From NCBI GenBank assembly GCA_022264855.1, contig JABYQU010000033.1, forward strand, positions 310,001 through 374,000: 64,000 bases of DNA. The letters run 5' to 3'. Positions within the stretch are counted from its first letter, which is position 1; each line of letters opens with the position of its first letter. Below, in pieces: positions 12,160 to 23,754 of this stretch. The notes under the pieces were generated by a model. That model worked only from the letters and a program-made list of their open reading frames with translations, was not told the origin of the DNA and did not search any database. This stretch comes from Lenzites betulinus (taxonomy: Eukaryota > Basidiomycota > Agaricomycetes > Polyporales > Polyporaceae). A program made the translations under genes and the position numbers.

Positions 12160-14927
12160 ATGTCCTCTAAGACGCGCACGATCTATCAAAACCTCATTGA
12201 CGATAACGACCATCGGGCCATCACCCTACAAGAGGACATACTAGAGTCGAAGTTGACGAAAGAGCTCTTCGATAACTTCTACGATGGCGTCCCTACACCG
12301 CGCTATGTCGGACTCGCCCCAATCTACTCCCAGAGACAGGCCCTGTGTCGACTAGTCATCGCGGTCAAGACCAAGGTCCTCATCGTTCAGTTTCACGCCA
12401 AGGACAAGGGCGCGAATGCTTACAAGGGCCGTGGGGTTCTCTCATCCGAAGTCTTATGCAACCCGGACGTAACGCTACTCGCGTTCAACTTCAACAAGCT
12501 CGCCGTCGCTCTCCACACCGACCAGGGACTGCGTGTCCTCAACGGCGTCGACGTTCAAAGTTCCTGTGGGTCCGATCGTTCGCCACTGTCAGCGATTAAG
12601 TACGCCACAGCAGGCATTGCCGTCGTCATGGAGGAGAACACTAAGAGGACCTTCGAGACCGAGACATTGGACCCAAAGCGCACGACAGCGTCTGCGCTGC
12701 AAGCATGGGTTGCACAGTGCCTCCACAGCTACCCGATGATGGAGAACAACTTTCAAGCTGCCAATAAGATCGACACCGTCAATATGACAGAGACTGTGCG
12801 CTATTGTTGTCTCTATTCCGTGTCTCATGATCTAACTGGTATGCTTTTGTAGCGACTGCGTACGATCACACAGATCGAGCGTGGAGAACACCGACTTAGT
12901 GCGAGTTCGCGTACCGCTACCAGCCACGAATATTCGGCCGCCGGTACCCGTCGCGACTCCGCATTTGTCACGGCTGACCGGTTTGCAACCCGATTCATGC
13001 AAGACACGGTTAGCTCCTGAGTGCTCACTGATGTGCTAACACATCTGCTCACGCTGGCCACTGCAGGCTCAAAAAGTCACCGTTCGCGATCACATGACCG
13101 GCATCGACATCGTCGTCGATGCGCAGGTCAGCAAGATCAATGGACGTCAAACCGCCTTGAAGGCGAACATCAACCTCGAAGGGAGGGCCATTACCTCCAT
13201 CACTACACAGGGTCGCGACGCGCCTACTCGTGCTGAACAGCAGCGAGAGATCACCATGTTACGAGCCCTGCAAGGCAAAGAAGAACTCTCCGACAGCCCG
13301 TTCCTCAAGTACATCTTTGAGCAGTCTGATCAATTCACCTGGCCAGAGACCTTCCCTGTTTCTGATACAATCCCGCCCATCGTTTCTACCCGACCTCTGA
13401 ATGGATCCCAGGAGAAGGCTGTGGAAGCCATGCTCAGCAACGACAACAATCAGCGCCTTCTCATCATCCAGGGCCCTCCCGGCTCAGGTGTGTGTCACTC
13501 TTGCCCATAGGAACTCTACTCACTCTAGGCACAGGCAAGACTTCAGTCATTGCAGCTTTTGTCACATCTGCAATCACTGCTGGAGCCTCAGGCATCTGGC
13601 TTGTTGCTCAGTCCAACATTGCTGTCAAGAACATTGCTGAGAAGCTTGTTGATGTTGGCTTTGACAACTGGAGGCTTCTAGTATCTCAGGGATTCCACTT
13701 TGGCTGGTATGCATTCCTATTCCTATGTTCTAGCACATGTTGATGGGTTTGCAGGCATGACCATATCTATAGCAAGGTCAACAAGAACCTCATCATTTCT
13801 AAGGACTTCAAGAGAGCCCACAGGCAGATCCAGGGTGTCAAGGTGTTTCTCTGCACCCTCTCTATGCTCTCAAACCCTACCCTTCACATCTTCACATCTG
13901 TCAATCCTATCAAGACTCTGGTGGTTGATGAAGCCAGTCAGATCACCCTTGGTAGCTATGTGGTCCCTTTGACATCCTTCCCCACTATCTCTAAGATGTG
14001 TATGATTGGTGATGACAAGCAATGTAGGTTATCTCTTGCCAACTCACTGCATTCTGTGCTCATATTCCTTCAGTGCCTCCCTATGGCTCAGAAGACTCTG
14101 AGGAGAACATGAAAAGCATCTTTGAGGTTGAGCACCTGCGCCCCTCTGTCCAATTCCTTGACATCCAATGTATGCTCAGTTGTGCCTTGCTCTGCTACCC
14201 ACCTACTGACTCCTGACCTTAGACCGCATGCCTCCTCTGATTGGAGATGTTGTCTCTGAAGTTGTCTATGATGGGCAGCTCCGGTCCAACCCTGAACACC
14301 CTATCCCCTATGATACTCCTTCCTGCTGGTTTGTTCATGTTCAAGAGTCTGAGGAAAGGAGATTTGATACCAGCTGGCATGTAAGTGCTCCCCATCATTG
14401 TGCCCCTTATCTGTCCTGCAGAGTCTGAATTCATTACCTGCATGCATGCAGAACCCTGCTGAAAGAGCCACAGTCCTTAAAATTGCTGAGATGCTCCAGG
14501 CAGAGGACAAGGAGTACTGCTTCATCAGCCCCTATGATGCCCAGCGCAACCTCATGGAGAAAGACATGACCAATGCAGGCCTTGACTGGAAGGACAAGTG
14601 CTTCAATGTAGACTCCTTCCAAGGTGAGTGGACCTGCCTGCTGTACTCTACTGCCAGTAGTAACTTATGGGTTGTATTCTAGGCAATGAGAAGGACTACA
14701 TCATTATCTCCCTGGTGCGCTCCTATGGCCTTGGCTTCCTGGATGACTTCCGCCGCACTAATGTCATGCTCACCCGCTGCAAGCGTGGCATGTACATTGT
14801 CACCTCCTGGAACTTTGTCCAGACCAGAGCTCATAACACCCTAGTAGGCCGCATGGCTGCTAAGTTTGGAGATGAGGTCTGGATCAACCCTGAGCACCTT
14901 CAGGTGGAGGAGGAGGAAGAGGCCTGA
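12160..14927 (+). CDS. Superfamily 1 helicase of UPF1/NAM7-Dna2 type
   Basis: Nine exons (12160-12795, 12853-13008, 13067-13487, 13535-13706, 13755-14023, 14074-14169, 14223-14380, 14452-14623, 14683-14927) encode 774 aa. The C-terminal half carries the SF1 motif series: Walker A GPPGSGKTS, VVDEASQI, GDDKQLPPYG, YRMPPLIG, DSFQGNEKDYIIISLVRS and RRTNVMLTRCKRGM. The N-terminal half (about 420 aa) has no family I recognise. Such helicases unwind RNA or DNA; which one applies here cannot be told. The Walker A splice has two acceptors 6 nt apart (after 13528 and after 13534) and only the second gives a canonical loop. Everything from exon 4 onward is almost free of CpG, unlike the first exons. Confidence 0.88.
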
Positions 14928-15352
14928 GGGCGCTGACAACTGTGTTAGTAGGAATCTGCCAATATCAACTTGTACTCTGTTGTGTGTGTTGTGATGTAGT
15001 CACCCATGTACTGGTTCCAGTAATCCATCAATGAGTTTGCTGTCTGAATGGCTTCCTGAGTAGTGTATTCATTAAGAGATGGTATAAACTACAGGTGTGC
15101 GTGCTCAATAGCTGTACAGAGTGCTCTCATATCCTCTAGTGCATCATGGATAGCAATCTTGAACAGCTGGGTACTGGTCTCAGGACAAGAGTGCTTGGAC
15201 TCAATCCCAAACCGGATAATATCAGGGGCAGGCATATCTGTACACATTCACCCCTTAGACAGGCACTACCCACACAGAGACCCATGCACTTACAGTTGAC
15301 CCCATACCCATCCTCATACAATGTCCCAAATCTATGACAAGCAATCACATCA
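13482..15352. other. CpG-depleted block spanning two convergent genes
   Basis: Reading line by line, I find no CG dinucleotide from 13482 to 14137 and only about a dozen from there to 15352. Flanking DNA carries roughly four to six per 60 bp (for example 12841-12900 and 15421-15480). TG and CA are correspondingly common. The block covers exons 4-9 of the helicase, the short intergenic gap and the last two exons of carnitine acetyltransferase on the other strand. Reading frames are intact. The pattern resembles long-term loss of methylated CpG, but that cause is an inference. Confidence 0.8.
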
Positions 15353-17610
15353 GCGCTCATGTACCCATGCCCCGTCAGAGCACACACCCTGTACCACGGA
15401 ATTGGTATCCGGCGCTGAGCCCGCTTGTGCTGAGCTTCCACTCCTGGCTCCGCGTGAAGAGCTCGTCCTCGAAGAGCGCATGTCGCTCGCCCGCATCCGC
15501 GCGGAGCATGAGCCGCAGCCCGAGAAGGTGCCGGTCGATCCCGCGCCCCGTCGCGGCCTCGCGCGTGAGTTGTGTATGCGTCTGTAGCGCGCGCCGCAGG
15601 AGTGCGAGGCGGGCGTCGACCTGTAGTCGCGAGTCGCGAGACCATGTCAGCACAGATAGAGACGACGGTGGATAAGCGCACGCACCGAGATGGACGGGCT
15701 AGCCATAGAGAGGACCCACGCTCGGGCGTCGGCTGTGAGGGTGCGGATCGTCTCCGTGCGACCGTGCTTGAAGAGCCGGGTGAGCGCAGTCTCATACGTC
15801 GCGGTGAATGAGCCGCGCGTGCGGTACCACGCGAGCTGTAGTGCCAGCTGGATGTATGCGTCGGGCGAGAAGCGGGCTAGGAGAAATGACTATCAGGGAC
15901 CTGCAAATCGACGATTGATACGAAGAGATGGCGAGGGATAGAATTGACCTTGGTCCTTGATCCAGTCTACGCCGTACGAGGTATACACCAACTCGTCGTT
16001 GTCTGAATCATCAACGATTGCCTTAGCACGCTGCGCCGCCGCCACGCACTCCGCCTCGATACGTGCGTCCACGACCCAATCCAGACGCTCCCAGCCTTCG
16101 ACGGCCTTACCACTATCCGCCGCCGCCGTCTCGCGCAGTGACGATGCGTCGTCGGGGGTGAGCGGGTGTGGAAACGCAGCTTCGTCGACCTCCTGAACGA
16201 TCGCGTAGTCTGCGACGATGCTTGGTACGAGTGCGTCAATCGGCGAGTGCTCCCCGAGGACGCCCGCGCGTGTGTTCGCCTCGACGATAAGCGTGAAAGC
16301 CTTGTCGTACCAACGGTTATGTCCAGGATGCTCGTAATGCCCGGAGCGCACGTTATGCAGGTGTGCGGCGAGGTCCGGGTCGAACTTGAATCGTGAGGGG
16401 GATGTGGGGGACGGTAGTGCTGCAGCGGGGAGCGTGTAGACATGCTGGTCAAGGCTGAGTGCGAAAACACTGTTCGTGACGGCCGTGAAGGCTGCTCGGT
16501 TGGCAGGAGATAGCGACAAAAGATGAGTGAGGTTCTGTAGGGATAGACCGTCAGCACCGCAGAGCGCAGACGGTGAGGTTACAGACGCACGTTTGCCCAG
16601 CGATCCCTGTCGTCCGTACTGAGTACGCCTACGGCCACTGCTCGCTCTCCTCGCTCGCGACGACAATCGACATCAGCTACTACAGCACGCAGCTTCGTCT
16701 CAATTACTGCCACAGGCAGAGGGCTGCCGTCTTGAGCAGCAATCTCGACCGCATACATCCAGTCGCCAACCATGACGAGAATCTTGCGGGCGTCCGGATC
16801 GGCGGAACCCGGGGTCGGAGGGAAGCGGTCGCATTCGCGCTGAGGTATCCTGCACTTGTTGAAGACCTGAAGAGCCGAGTGACGGAACCAAAGACCTGGG
16901 TAGTGTTAGCATTGCGAATACAAGATGAGGTCTTCGTGTAGTGCGTGCCTGTTCGGGTGGTGTCTGGGTAAAGCTCCTGCCTTCGCAAATGGTCAACGGA
17001 CTGCTGGTTACTGGTTGTTGGGCACAATCGACCAACCGTTCAAGCCGCACCTTGAACTCAAGGATACGGTGCACAAGCCACGCTGCACGACGAATTTGCC
17101 AAGGAGTGCAACTGTTGCCGAGACCCGAGGGATAGCGGACAGCAGGGGGGATGGTAGAGTCATCTCCAAGGGCTAGCCACCAGTTCGAGTTCACGATGAG
17201 AGGAGCCCGCCATTCGTGATAAGCCTTCTTGAGCCATATCTGGTCGTTCAGCCAGTTGTTTGGGGATTTCTTGTTGAGCTCTTCCGTCCAGGCCCATCCG
17301 CGTTTCAGCGATCGTTCTGACGCATCGCGATAGAGATAATACCTATCAGTCTCGCTTGACACACCTGCCCTATCCCACGTTCGAAGTCCTCGACGAGCTT
17401 GAGACGGGCAGCATGAGCAGCATTGAAATTAGGACCACCCCGGGCCTCGTCTTCGAGAAGAAAAGGTTCGAGCGACTTTAAGTACTTTTGGAGCGTGTTG
17501 TGCAAGTCAGGCATAGGCAACCGTGGCAGTGAGGGTATAGATCTAGAGGCCGCTCGGGCGTGAGGGCCAACAGGGGCCAGCATAGGACGAGCAAAGGCAG
17601 TGGGAAGCAT
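15089..17610 (-). CDS. CAT2: Carnitine O-acetyltransferase, mitochondrial/peroxisomal type
   Basis: Nine exons (17610-17343, 17280-17037, 16980-16949, 16895-16591, 16534-15949, 15876-15686, 15620-15388, 15331-15294, 15237-15089) encode 681 aa. The enzyme moves acetyl groups between CoA and carnitine so that they can cross organelle membranes. Family blocks seen are SPNNWLNDQIWLKKAYHEW, ELYPDTTRTG-LWFRHSA, HNRWYDKAFTLIVE, the catalytic His in GEHSPIDA, and GIDRHLLGLRL. The first 36 residues are Arg/Pro/Ala-rich without acids, like a mitochondrial presequence. The C-terminus is AHL, which fits a loose peroxisomal PTS1. Intron 3 must use a GC donor (16948) to give the conserved TRTGLWFRH junction. 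The last two exons lie in the CpG-poor block. Confidence 0.9.
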
Positions 17611-18499
17611 CTAGAGCATATAGTAAGAAGGCGTCTTTCCAAGCATATTTGCCGAGGCGTGAGCTTAGCGTCAAGTGCACTGCAGAGTACTCCCCCAGAG
17701 GCTGACTTTGCACACTGTGCTAGAAGTGAGACGAACGAGTGTGAAAAGGGCGTAGAGGGCGCGAGGCTCTGCTGAGCTGCTGTTCGCAACAGCAGAAAAC
17801 CAGCCTGTGCCAGTTGTGGCGGAACAACGTCACAGAGCACATATCACGTGCAGCAGCGTCACGCGTCGCGTCCCAAGAACGCGTCCCTTGCAGCCCCGCA
17901 CTTATCTCTCTTGTCCGTTACCACCATCGCGCACCTCCTCCAGCGGGCTCAGCCTGTGTCTCCGACGACTTCCACGCGACTCGACGCGCCGGAAAACTAT
18001 ACCTGCTCGATACGTTCTCCAACCCTCGTTCAGGTGCTCAGACATTCAAATATTCACGACCGGTCGCGCATTTACGCCTTTCATCGACTCGAGCACAATC
18101 GCATCCTTCATTCTTTCAAATCACGTTTTTGTTATCGGAGACGTGCATGTAGTCGCACGCAACGCGAGTTCCGCTGTTCAAGTCATATTATTAGCTATCG
18201 CTAGTACTGCAAACCACCCGACACTGCTCAGCCACTCATCTTTTACGAAACTGTTTTCCGCACGTCAGACGTTGTCGAGTCTCGCCGCTTTCCTCGCTCT
18301 CTGATCCATCTTGTATACGGAGTTTCTTTCCCCTTTGTACCGTTTTATCGCGTATACTCCCCCTACTCACTGCGGAGGCCACAGGAGCCTCCGGTAAGTA
18401 CTTTTCACCGGTTGCATGCGCACTACCTCCATCAATCTAAGGCGCCACTACTTCTGAATTTATAGATATTCGCGTCATCCGCCTCTCTCAACCACGAAT
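17611..18499. promoter_or_regulatory. Divergent intergenic region of carnitine acetyltransferase and RMI1
   Basis: 890 bp between two starts. Plus-strand open frames at 17807-18304 lack motifs and overlap each other in all frames; they are more likely leader or promoter DNA. Pyrimidine-rich stretches near 18240-18480 precede the RMI1 start. Confidence 0.5.
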
Positions 18500-20432
18500 A
18501 TGGCACCTCCACCTCCACAAGTCGTTCAATGGCTCAATCGCGCGTATCCCCGCCCATCCGTTGACCCAGTGAGTTATCTGAGTTCAGAGTGTTACCTTCG
18601 TTAACCGCATTTGAACCTAGGAATGGCTTGAAGGCTGTTACACATGGATTACAGGCGAGCTCAACCTTGATCCTGCTCGCGATATGCCCGCGATTCTCGA
18701 GAATGTGAACACGCAGTTGCTCGGGTCAAACCTCACCGACAGCATGGTCGCCGGGACTGGTTTCCCGCAGGAAATCCTCGGCGCGCAAGAGGCGTTCCTT
18801 AAAGGGCCGATTCTTGTCGAGCTAGTCGACATCATGGACATCGGTCACAGCGCATACAGCTTACTGCAGACGTACGAGGCTCGCGAGGACTATCGTAAAC
18901 AAGCTGCTTTGCGCGCCACACGGGATGAGCGGGATGGGGAAGAACCGAAGCCGATGCCAAAATACTCGAGGTCCATTCTGCAGCTCCGGCTGAGCGATGG
19001 GGTGTCCACTTTGCTCGCCAATGAGCACAAGCCCTTGCCCGAGCTAGAGCTAGGCGAAACTCCATTAGGATACAAGGTCGGTTGATCCTCTTTCATTCTG
19101 TTCAGACGTCTGTGTAATGCTAGACTTGCTGATACACTACAAGAACAGATGATACTCAAAAATGTACCGATACGCAGCGGGATAGCTCTTCTGCAGCCTG
19201 GTCGAGTTGAATTCAAAGGCCATCAGACCGCCGACAGGGATGTATTACGGGACGCAGTACTTTTCCGGGCTCTTAAAGCACGATTAGGGTGAGCCTTTGT
19301 TTTGTGGAGATTCTTCTAATCTAAGACCACCCTCAGCGAGGATGTGCCTCTACCAGATCCAGAACCTCAGCCCGAACACGATCATCCCCCACAGGACCCG
19401 GCACAAGCTCAACGATCACCGCTTCGGGAGCTCTCTCCAGAAGCCGCCGATATAGAACTTGCAGCCTCTGGATCGCGCAGCGGGGCAGGGCGCGAGCACG
19501 ACGACGACATGGGCCAACCTCGCCGGCGAAAACAGCCCAGCCGCGTCGGCCGCTCACCGTCCCCCGATCCTCCACCCCGCCAGCTTGCCACGCAGCGCTC
19601 ACGCTTCTTCTCCGCAAAGCCTGTAGCTGCAGCAGCTGGCTCGAACGGTGTGCGCCCTGTAGCTGATGAAGACGACGACGATCTCGAAGCGTGGCTCCAT
19701 CTCGACACGGGCGACGCAGAGGCGAAGGAAAAGCTCGCACGCGCAATCGGGCTCTCGCCCCCCCGCGTGCCCGCCCCCGCCACCTCCTTTGACAACGACT
19801 CTTCCGATGACGACCACAAAGCAATAGTCAAGGCCGCCCCTCGGCGCACCAACGAACGCGGACAGAATATGAACGGGAACAGCGCGAACAAAGGAAAGCA
19901 ACGCGCAAGCCCTGCGTTTGGCGATCCAGGCTCGGAGGACTACGAGTTCGAGTTCGACATGGACGCCAGCTTCCTCCAGGATGTGGAGCGCGCCGAGCAG
20001 GAAGCCCTCCGCAAGACCGCGAGCTCGAACGGCACCGCTGCAGCGCACGCCCGTGCAAGCAGCGTGCAGGCGCCACAGACCCAGCTCCGCGTAAAGCCCG
20101 AACCACGCAGCCAATCCACCACCAGGACGCTCTTCGCCACCGCTGCGACCGCGACCGCGACTCTCGTCGGCAGCACGCAGCGTCGCCCCGCGGTCGGCAC
20201 ACGCACGGGCTCGTCGCACAACAATTCACGCGCGGGGTCTGTGCCGGGGACGTCGAGCCGGAGCTCTGAAGTCCCTATGGAGGTGATCGACATCAGCGAC
20301 GACGAGGTCGAGGGCGACAAGGAGAACGTACCGGCCCCCACGCGGCATGTGCGCAGGCGTATCGCGCCGCCCCCGCCCCCGCCACCTCGTGAGATGTCAG
20401 TGGTGGACGATGTTATCGAGCTTTCGGACTGA
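18500..20432 (+). CDS. RMI1: RecQ-mediated genome instability protein 1
   Basis: Four exons (18500-18568, 18621-19076, 19149-19288, 19337-20432) encode 586 aa. RMI1 is the OB-fold partner of topoisomerase III and a RecQ helicase, dissolving double Holliday junctions in the nucleus. Conserved N-terminal parts are VVQWLNRAYPRPSVDPEWL, FPQEILGAQEAFLKGPILVE and the OB-fold strands LQLRLSDG, GYKMILKNVPIRSGIALLQP. The C-terminal 360 residues are low-complexity, basic/acidic and probably disordered. Two motifs near the end, VIDISDDE and VIELSD, look like SUMO-interacting motifs (hydrophobic core followed by acids), separated by a short polyproline run. Confidence 0.88.
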
Positions 20433-20806
20433 CGCAGTCCGCGCGAATGGCCGTGGCGTATGGACGCTCAATGTTGAACGAAGAAGAACCTGAATCCGAA
20501 GATACGCACGCAGGACGATATCAATATATCATATCTGGTCTTACCTAATATGTGCGGTCGTGCTGCGGCTCCTGCTAGTGCTCCGTTAGGGACGCACGGA
20601 CTCGCAGCGGGCGTGGCGCGCCGTCGTATACCCTCTTGTTTGTATCCTTTACTGTTTTCCTCACGCCCAGGGTGTCCGAACCTTGTCTATTACCGCGTAC
20701 CCCACGAGAAAATCCTACATATTCACGCACGCATGGCCCCCTGGGCCATGTCCCGCCCCGCGCCACGGGGGCTCTAGTATACAAGGATCCAAAGAACAGC
20801 ACGCGC
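20433..20806. other. Convergent 3' flanks of RMI1 and the J-protein gene
   Basis: 374 bp between two stop codons. No gene supported. Should contain both terminators. Confidence 0.6.
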
Positions 20807-21896
20807 TCACCCGAGGAGGGTCACCTTGGACTTTTTCTTCTTCTTCGAGTTCGCCGCGAACGATCGCCAGCTACCCACGCGTTCCTCTCGGTTCTCTGCG
20901 GGTCGCACATCAGTATTCTGTAATGATGCGCCAGTCATAGAGGGTCGACGAGGATGGATAACGGACCTTCCCAGCGCGCCTCCTCTTCCGCCTTGCGCTT
21001 CTTTGCGTTAACCTCTTCCTCCTTCTTCCGCGCCTCCAGGCCCTCGTTCGCCAGATTCATCTTCACGGCTCTGCAGAAAGACGATGAGTCGCGTGCAACA
21101 GACAGTCTGCGAGGCGATGTGTGCGCGTACTTTCGTCGCCGGACCTCCTCGTCGATGAGCATCTCCTTCGCCTTGGCGAGGAACTGCTGCTTCCACGGCG
21201 GGGTGAGCGCCTTCACGCGCGGCTCGTCGTCGGGCGTGTTCGGCGGGAGGTTGTGCGACTTGAGCAGGACGGCGCGCGCTTGGTGGATCACGGCGTCCAG
21301 CTCGTCGCGCTTCGCTTTATCTGACAGCTCGGACTCAGCCTGTCGGTGTACACGGTTGTGAGCATATATGGCACGGGTGACAGATACCGAGCGCAGCACG
21401 CTATCGCGCAACGAGAGGACGAGCGGGAAACGGGACAATGAAGGGGTCATACGGACCTTCTTGAGCAGATCGAAGGCTTCTGGGGCGCGAGCATGGGAGG
21501 TCTTATCAGGATGGATGACTGGGTATGCATCGTCAGTCAAAGGCGCGATGTTCCATGAGCCACTACCCTGTCTGGGCTTGGACGGCACGGCGATGGGATA
21601 CTTACAGAGCGAGAGGTGCCTATACCGCTTCTTGATCTCCTCAGGTGTAGCATCCTCACTGATGTCTAACATTTCGTATGGGCTACGTAGGGGGACTCGC
21701 GTTAGCGCGTTGAGTATATATTATGCAAAGGGTGGTGAACGCACTTGAGCTTGAACGCTTTCAGAATTCTCTCGACCTCTATCTCGCGCTGGAACGCGGT
21801 GGCCTCCCTGCTGAGGAGCCGTTCGATATCTTCGGGCGGGCCATCGTTGCTCTTGGACGAGCTCGCGGCGGGGGCAGAGGACGCTGCTTCAGACAT
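20807..21896 (-). CDS. DNAJC8/Spf31-like J-domain protein
   Basis: Six exons (21896-21745, 21682-21606, 21518-21457, 21339-21131, 21070-20967, 20895-20807) encode 230 aa; human DNAJC8 is 253 aa. The J domain reads NPYEMLDISEDATPEEIKKR...IHPDKTSHARAPEAFDLLKK, with the HPD motif at about residue 80. A basic coiled-coil region follows (LEARKKEEEVNAKKRKAEEE), then REERVGSWRSF and a Lys tail, as in DNAJC8/Spf31, which is found with spliceosomal proteins. The start codes for a short Ser/Ala-rich leader. The gene is divergent from COX11 across 210 bp. Confidence 0.9.
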
Positions 21897-22106
21897 GACG
21901 ACTGAGTACGCAAGACGATCTTGGACAGATATTTACAGCGCGTCCCACGTTCTGCGGCACACCCAGACGACTGAGCACGCGGAGGTCCAGAGAGCAAGGG
22001 GCGCAGGAGATGATGTAGGCGGTACGCAGCTCGGCGCGACGGTGGTGGGGGTGTGTGGCAGAAGAGCACGAGCGCTCGCAAGTGTCCCTCTCAGGACCGT
22101 CCCACC
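21897..22106. promoter_or_regulatory. Bidirectional promoter of the J-protein gene and COX11
   Basis: 210 bp between the two divergent start codons, so promoter elements must be shared or interleaved. No TATA box is obvious. Confidence 0.55.
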
Positions 22107-23312
22107 ATGAACCACCTCCGGACTGCGTTTCTTCGACCGGTGTGTCGGGCACCGCGCCTGGCGTCGACCTCAGGCGCATCTGCGTTTCCCGGTCAAGCAC
22201 ATGTGAGCGCGTCGGCACTTGCTGCTTGAAGCTGTCGTGACACTGTACCCTTCCCTAGAGAGGTCTTCACGGCCTTTCGCGCGGGCCATCTCGGAGGCCG
22301 GCACGTCCTCTACACCAAGAGCAGCTTCGTCCAAGTCATACCTCGCGCAGGTATGCATCGACAGATAGCGGGCCGTCTTCCTCGTCAGGGCCGTCGAGCC
22401 CACCTCCGCCAGGCCCGCGTTCCCAATTCAAGTCGAGAGAGGAAATGTATGCGGCCCGGAACCGTAGCCTGCTCATGTACACGTCCGCGGTGGTACGTTT
22501 TTCACGCCTCTGTCCCCCCTACCCCCGCCCACCACGGCACACTTGCGCCATTCTAGATCATCACAGGCGTCGGCGTCACTTATGCCGCGGTCCCCCTATA
22601 CCGCATGTTCTGCGCCGCGACCGGCTTCGCGGGGACGCCCAAGGTCGGCATGGGCAAGTTCGAGGCCGACCGGCTTGTGCCCGTCGAGGACGCGCGGCGC
22701 ATCAAGGTGCACTTCAACGCGGACACGGCCGACGCGCTCCCGTGGTCGTTCACCCCGCAGCAGCGCTTTGTCAGCGTCCTGCCCGGGGAGACCAGTCTTG
22801 CGTTCTACAAGGCGAAGAACAAATCGGACAAGGACATCATCGGGATTGCGACGTACAACGTTACCCCTGACCGGGTGCGTGGTGCTTCTTCAAAGGCGTG
22901 GAAATGTGAATCTCCGGTGGTGCTAACGCATGCGTGGGTCTAGATTGCGCCGTACTTCGCCAAGGTCGAGTGCTTCTGCTTCGAAGAGCAGAAACTACTC
23001 GCGGGAGAGGAGGTCGACATGCCTTTGCTCTTCTTCATCGACCGCGACGTACTCGACGACCCCGCGTGTCGAAACCTGGACGACGTCGTACTGTCCTACA
23101 CATTCTTCCGGTAAGCGCCCTCTCGGGTATCCTCAGTGAGCATCTGAGACTCTGACACACTCCCTTACGGCAGGGCACGGCGAAACGCGCAAGGTCACCT
23201 TGAGCCCGACGCTTCTGACGATGTCGTACAGGCCTCTCAGGGCTTCTCGGGTTACGACATTGCTCCTCGTGCAGAAGACAGACGGAAGAGCGAAGAAAAA
23301 TCCTCGTCATGA
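22107..23312 (+). CDS. COX11: Cytochrome c oxidase assembly protein Cox11
   Basis: Five exons (22107-22202, 22259-22492, 22557-22874, 22944-23110, 23174-23312) encode 317 aa. Cox11 delivers copper to the CuB site of Cox1 in the mitochondrial inner membrane. The first ~60 residues are Arg-rich without acids and end in RRYASTDSG, a plausible presequence cleavage region. One membrane helix follows (IITGVGVTYAAVPLYRMF). The copper-binding motif is present as ECFCFEEQ, and the domain contains PDRIAPYFAKV and DDVVLSYTFFRA. The C-terminal ~40 residues extend beyond the conserved fold. Confidence 0.95.
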
Positions 23313-23754
23313 GCGCCGCTATATCTTACATTCTCTAATATCACACCGCTCAAGTTCCCCTAGCGGCAGAACTGCGTGTGGGTGAATATGACTGGCCGCG
23401 GGGATGTGCAGTGTCTTGTGTGACGCCTACTGCTGATGGTCCCAGTCTAGATCTGGTGGTGTGCGTACTCGGGCTATTGAGGCGACAACATAACTCAGGT
23501 GCATACGCGACTACTTCGCTGGCCCTCTACGTCGACTTCGTTGAAGACTACATCTACCGAATGAGGCAAGTGCCTACCAAATCGGGCGGCGCACTGTGGC
23601 GGTTGGTAGCCTCGTGGCGTTTTCAATATGAGGCTCCGCTACCAGTGCGAACCCACGGCTCCTACACTCGCAGATGTTCATAAGATGGGTTTCAGAGCGC
23701 AAAATCCAACGTTAGCCGCGTATGATATAGTTTACTTTTCAGTAGAGCTGCAGC
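23313..23754. other. Convergent 3' flanks of COX11 and ACL4
   Basis: 442 bp between two stop codons; no gene seen. Confidence 0.6.

Noticed and set aside
15136..15795. 219-codon minus-strand frame
   Set aside because: It runs through three introns of carnitine acetyltransferase in the wrong frame; the spliced exons give the conserved protein instead.
16700..17362. Reading carnitine acetyltransferase exon 2 directly upstream into SERSLKRGWAWTEE
   Set aside because: That segment would need a 26-nt intron or a phase error; using the acceptor at 17281 gives a normal 62-nt intron and the conserved LIELNKKSPNNW junction.
17807..18304. Plus-strand frame of 165 codons before RMI1
   Set aside because: Several overlapping frames of similar length, Arg/Ser-rich, no motif, and located in the divergent promoter region; likely leader or chance.
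19599..20219. Minus-strand frames of 206 and 133 codons within RMI1 exon 4
   Set aside because: GC-rich low-complexity exon gives open frames in all directions; the plus-strand frame continues the RMI1 protein.
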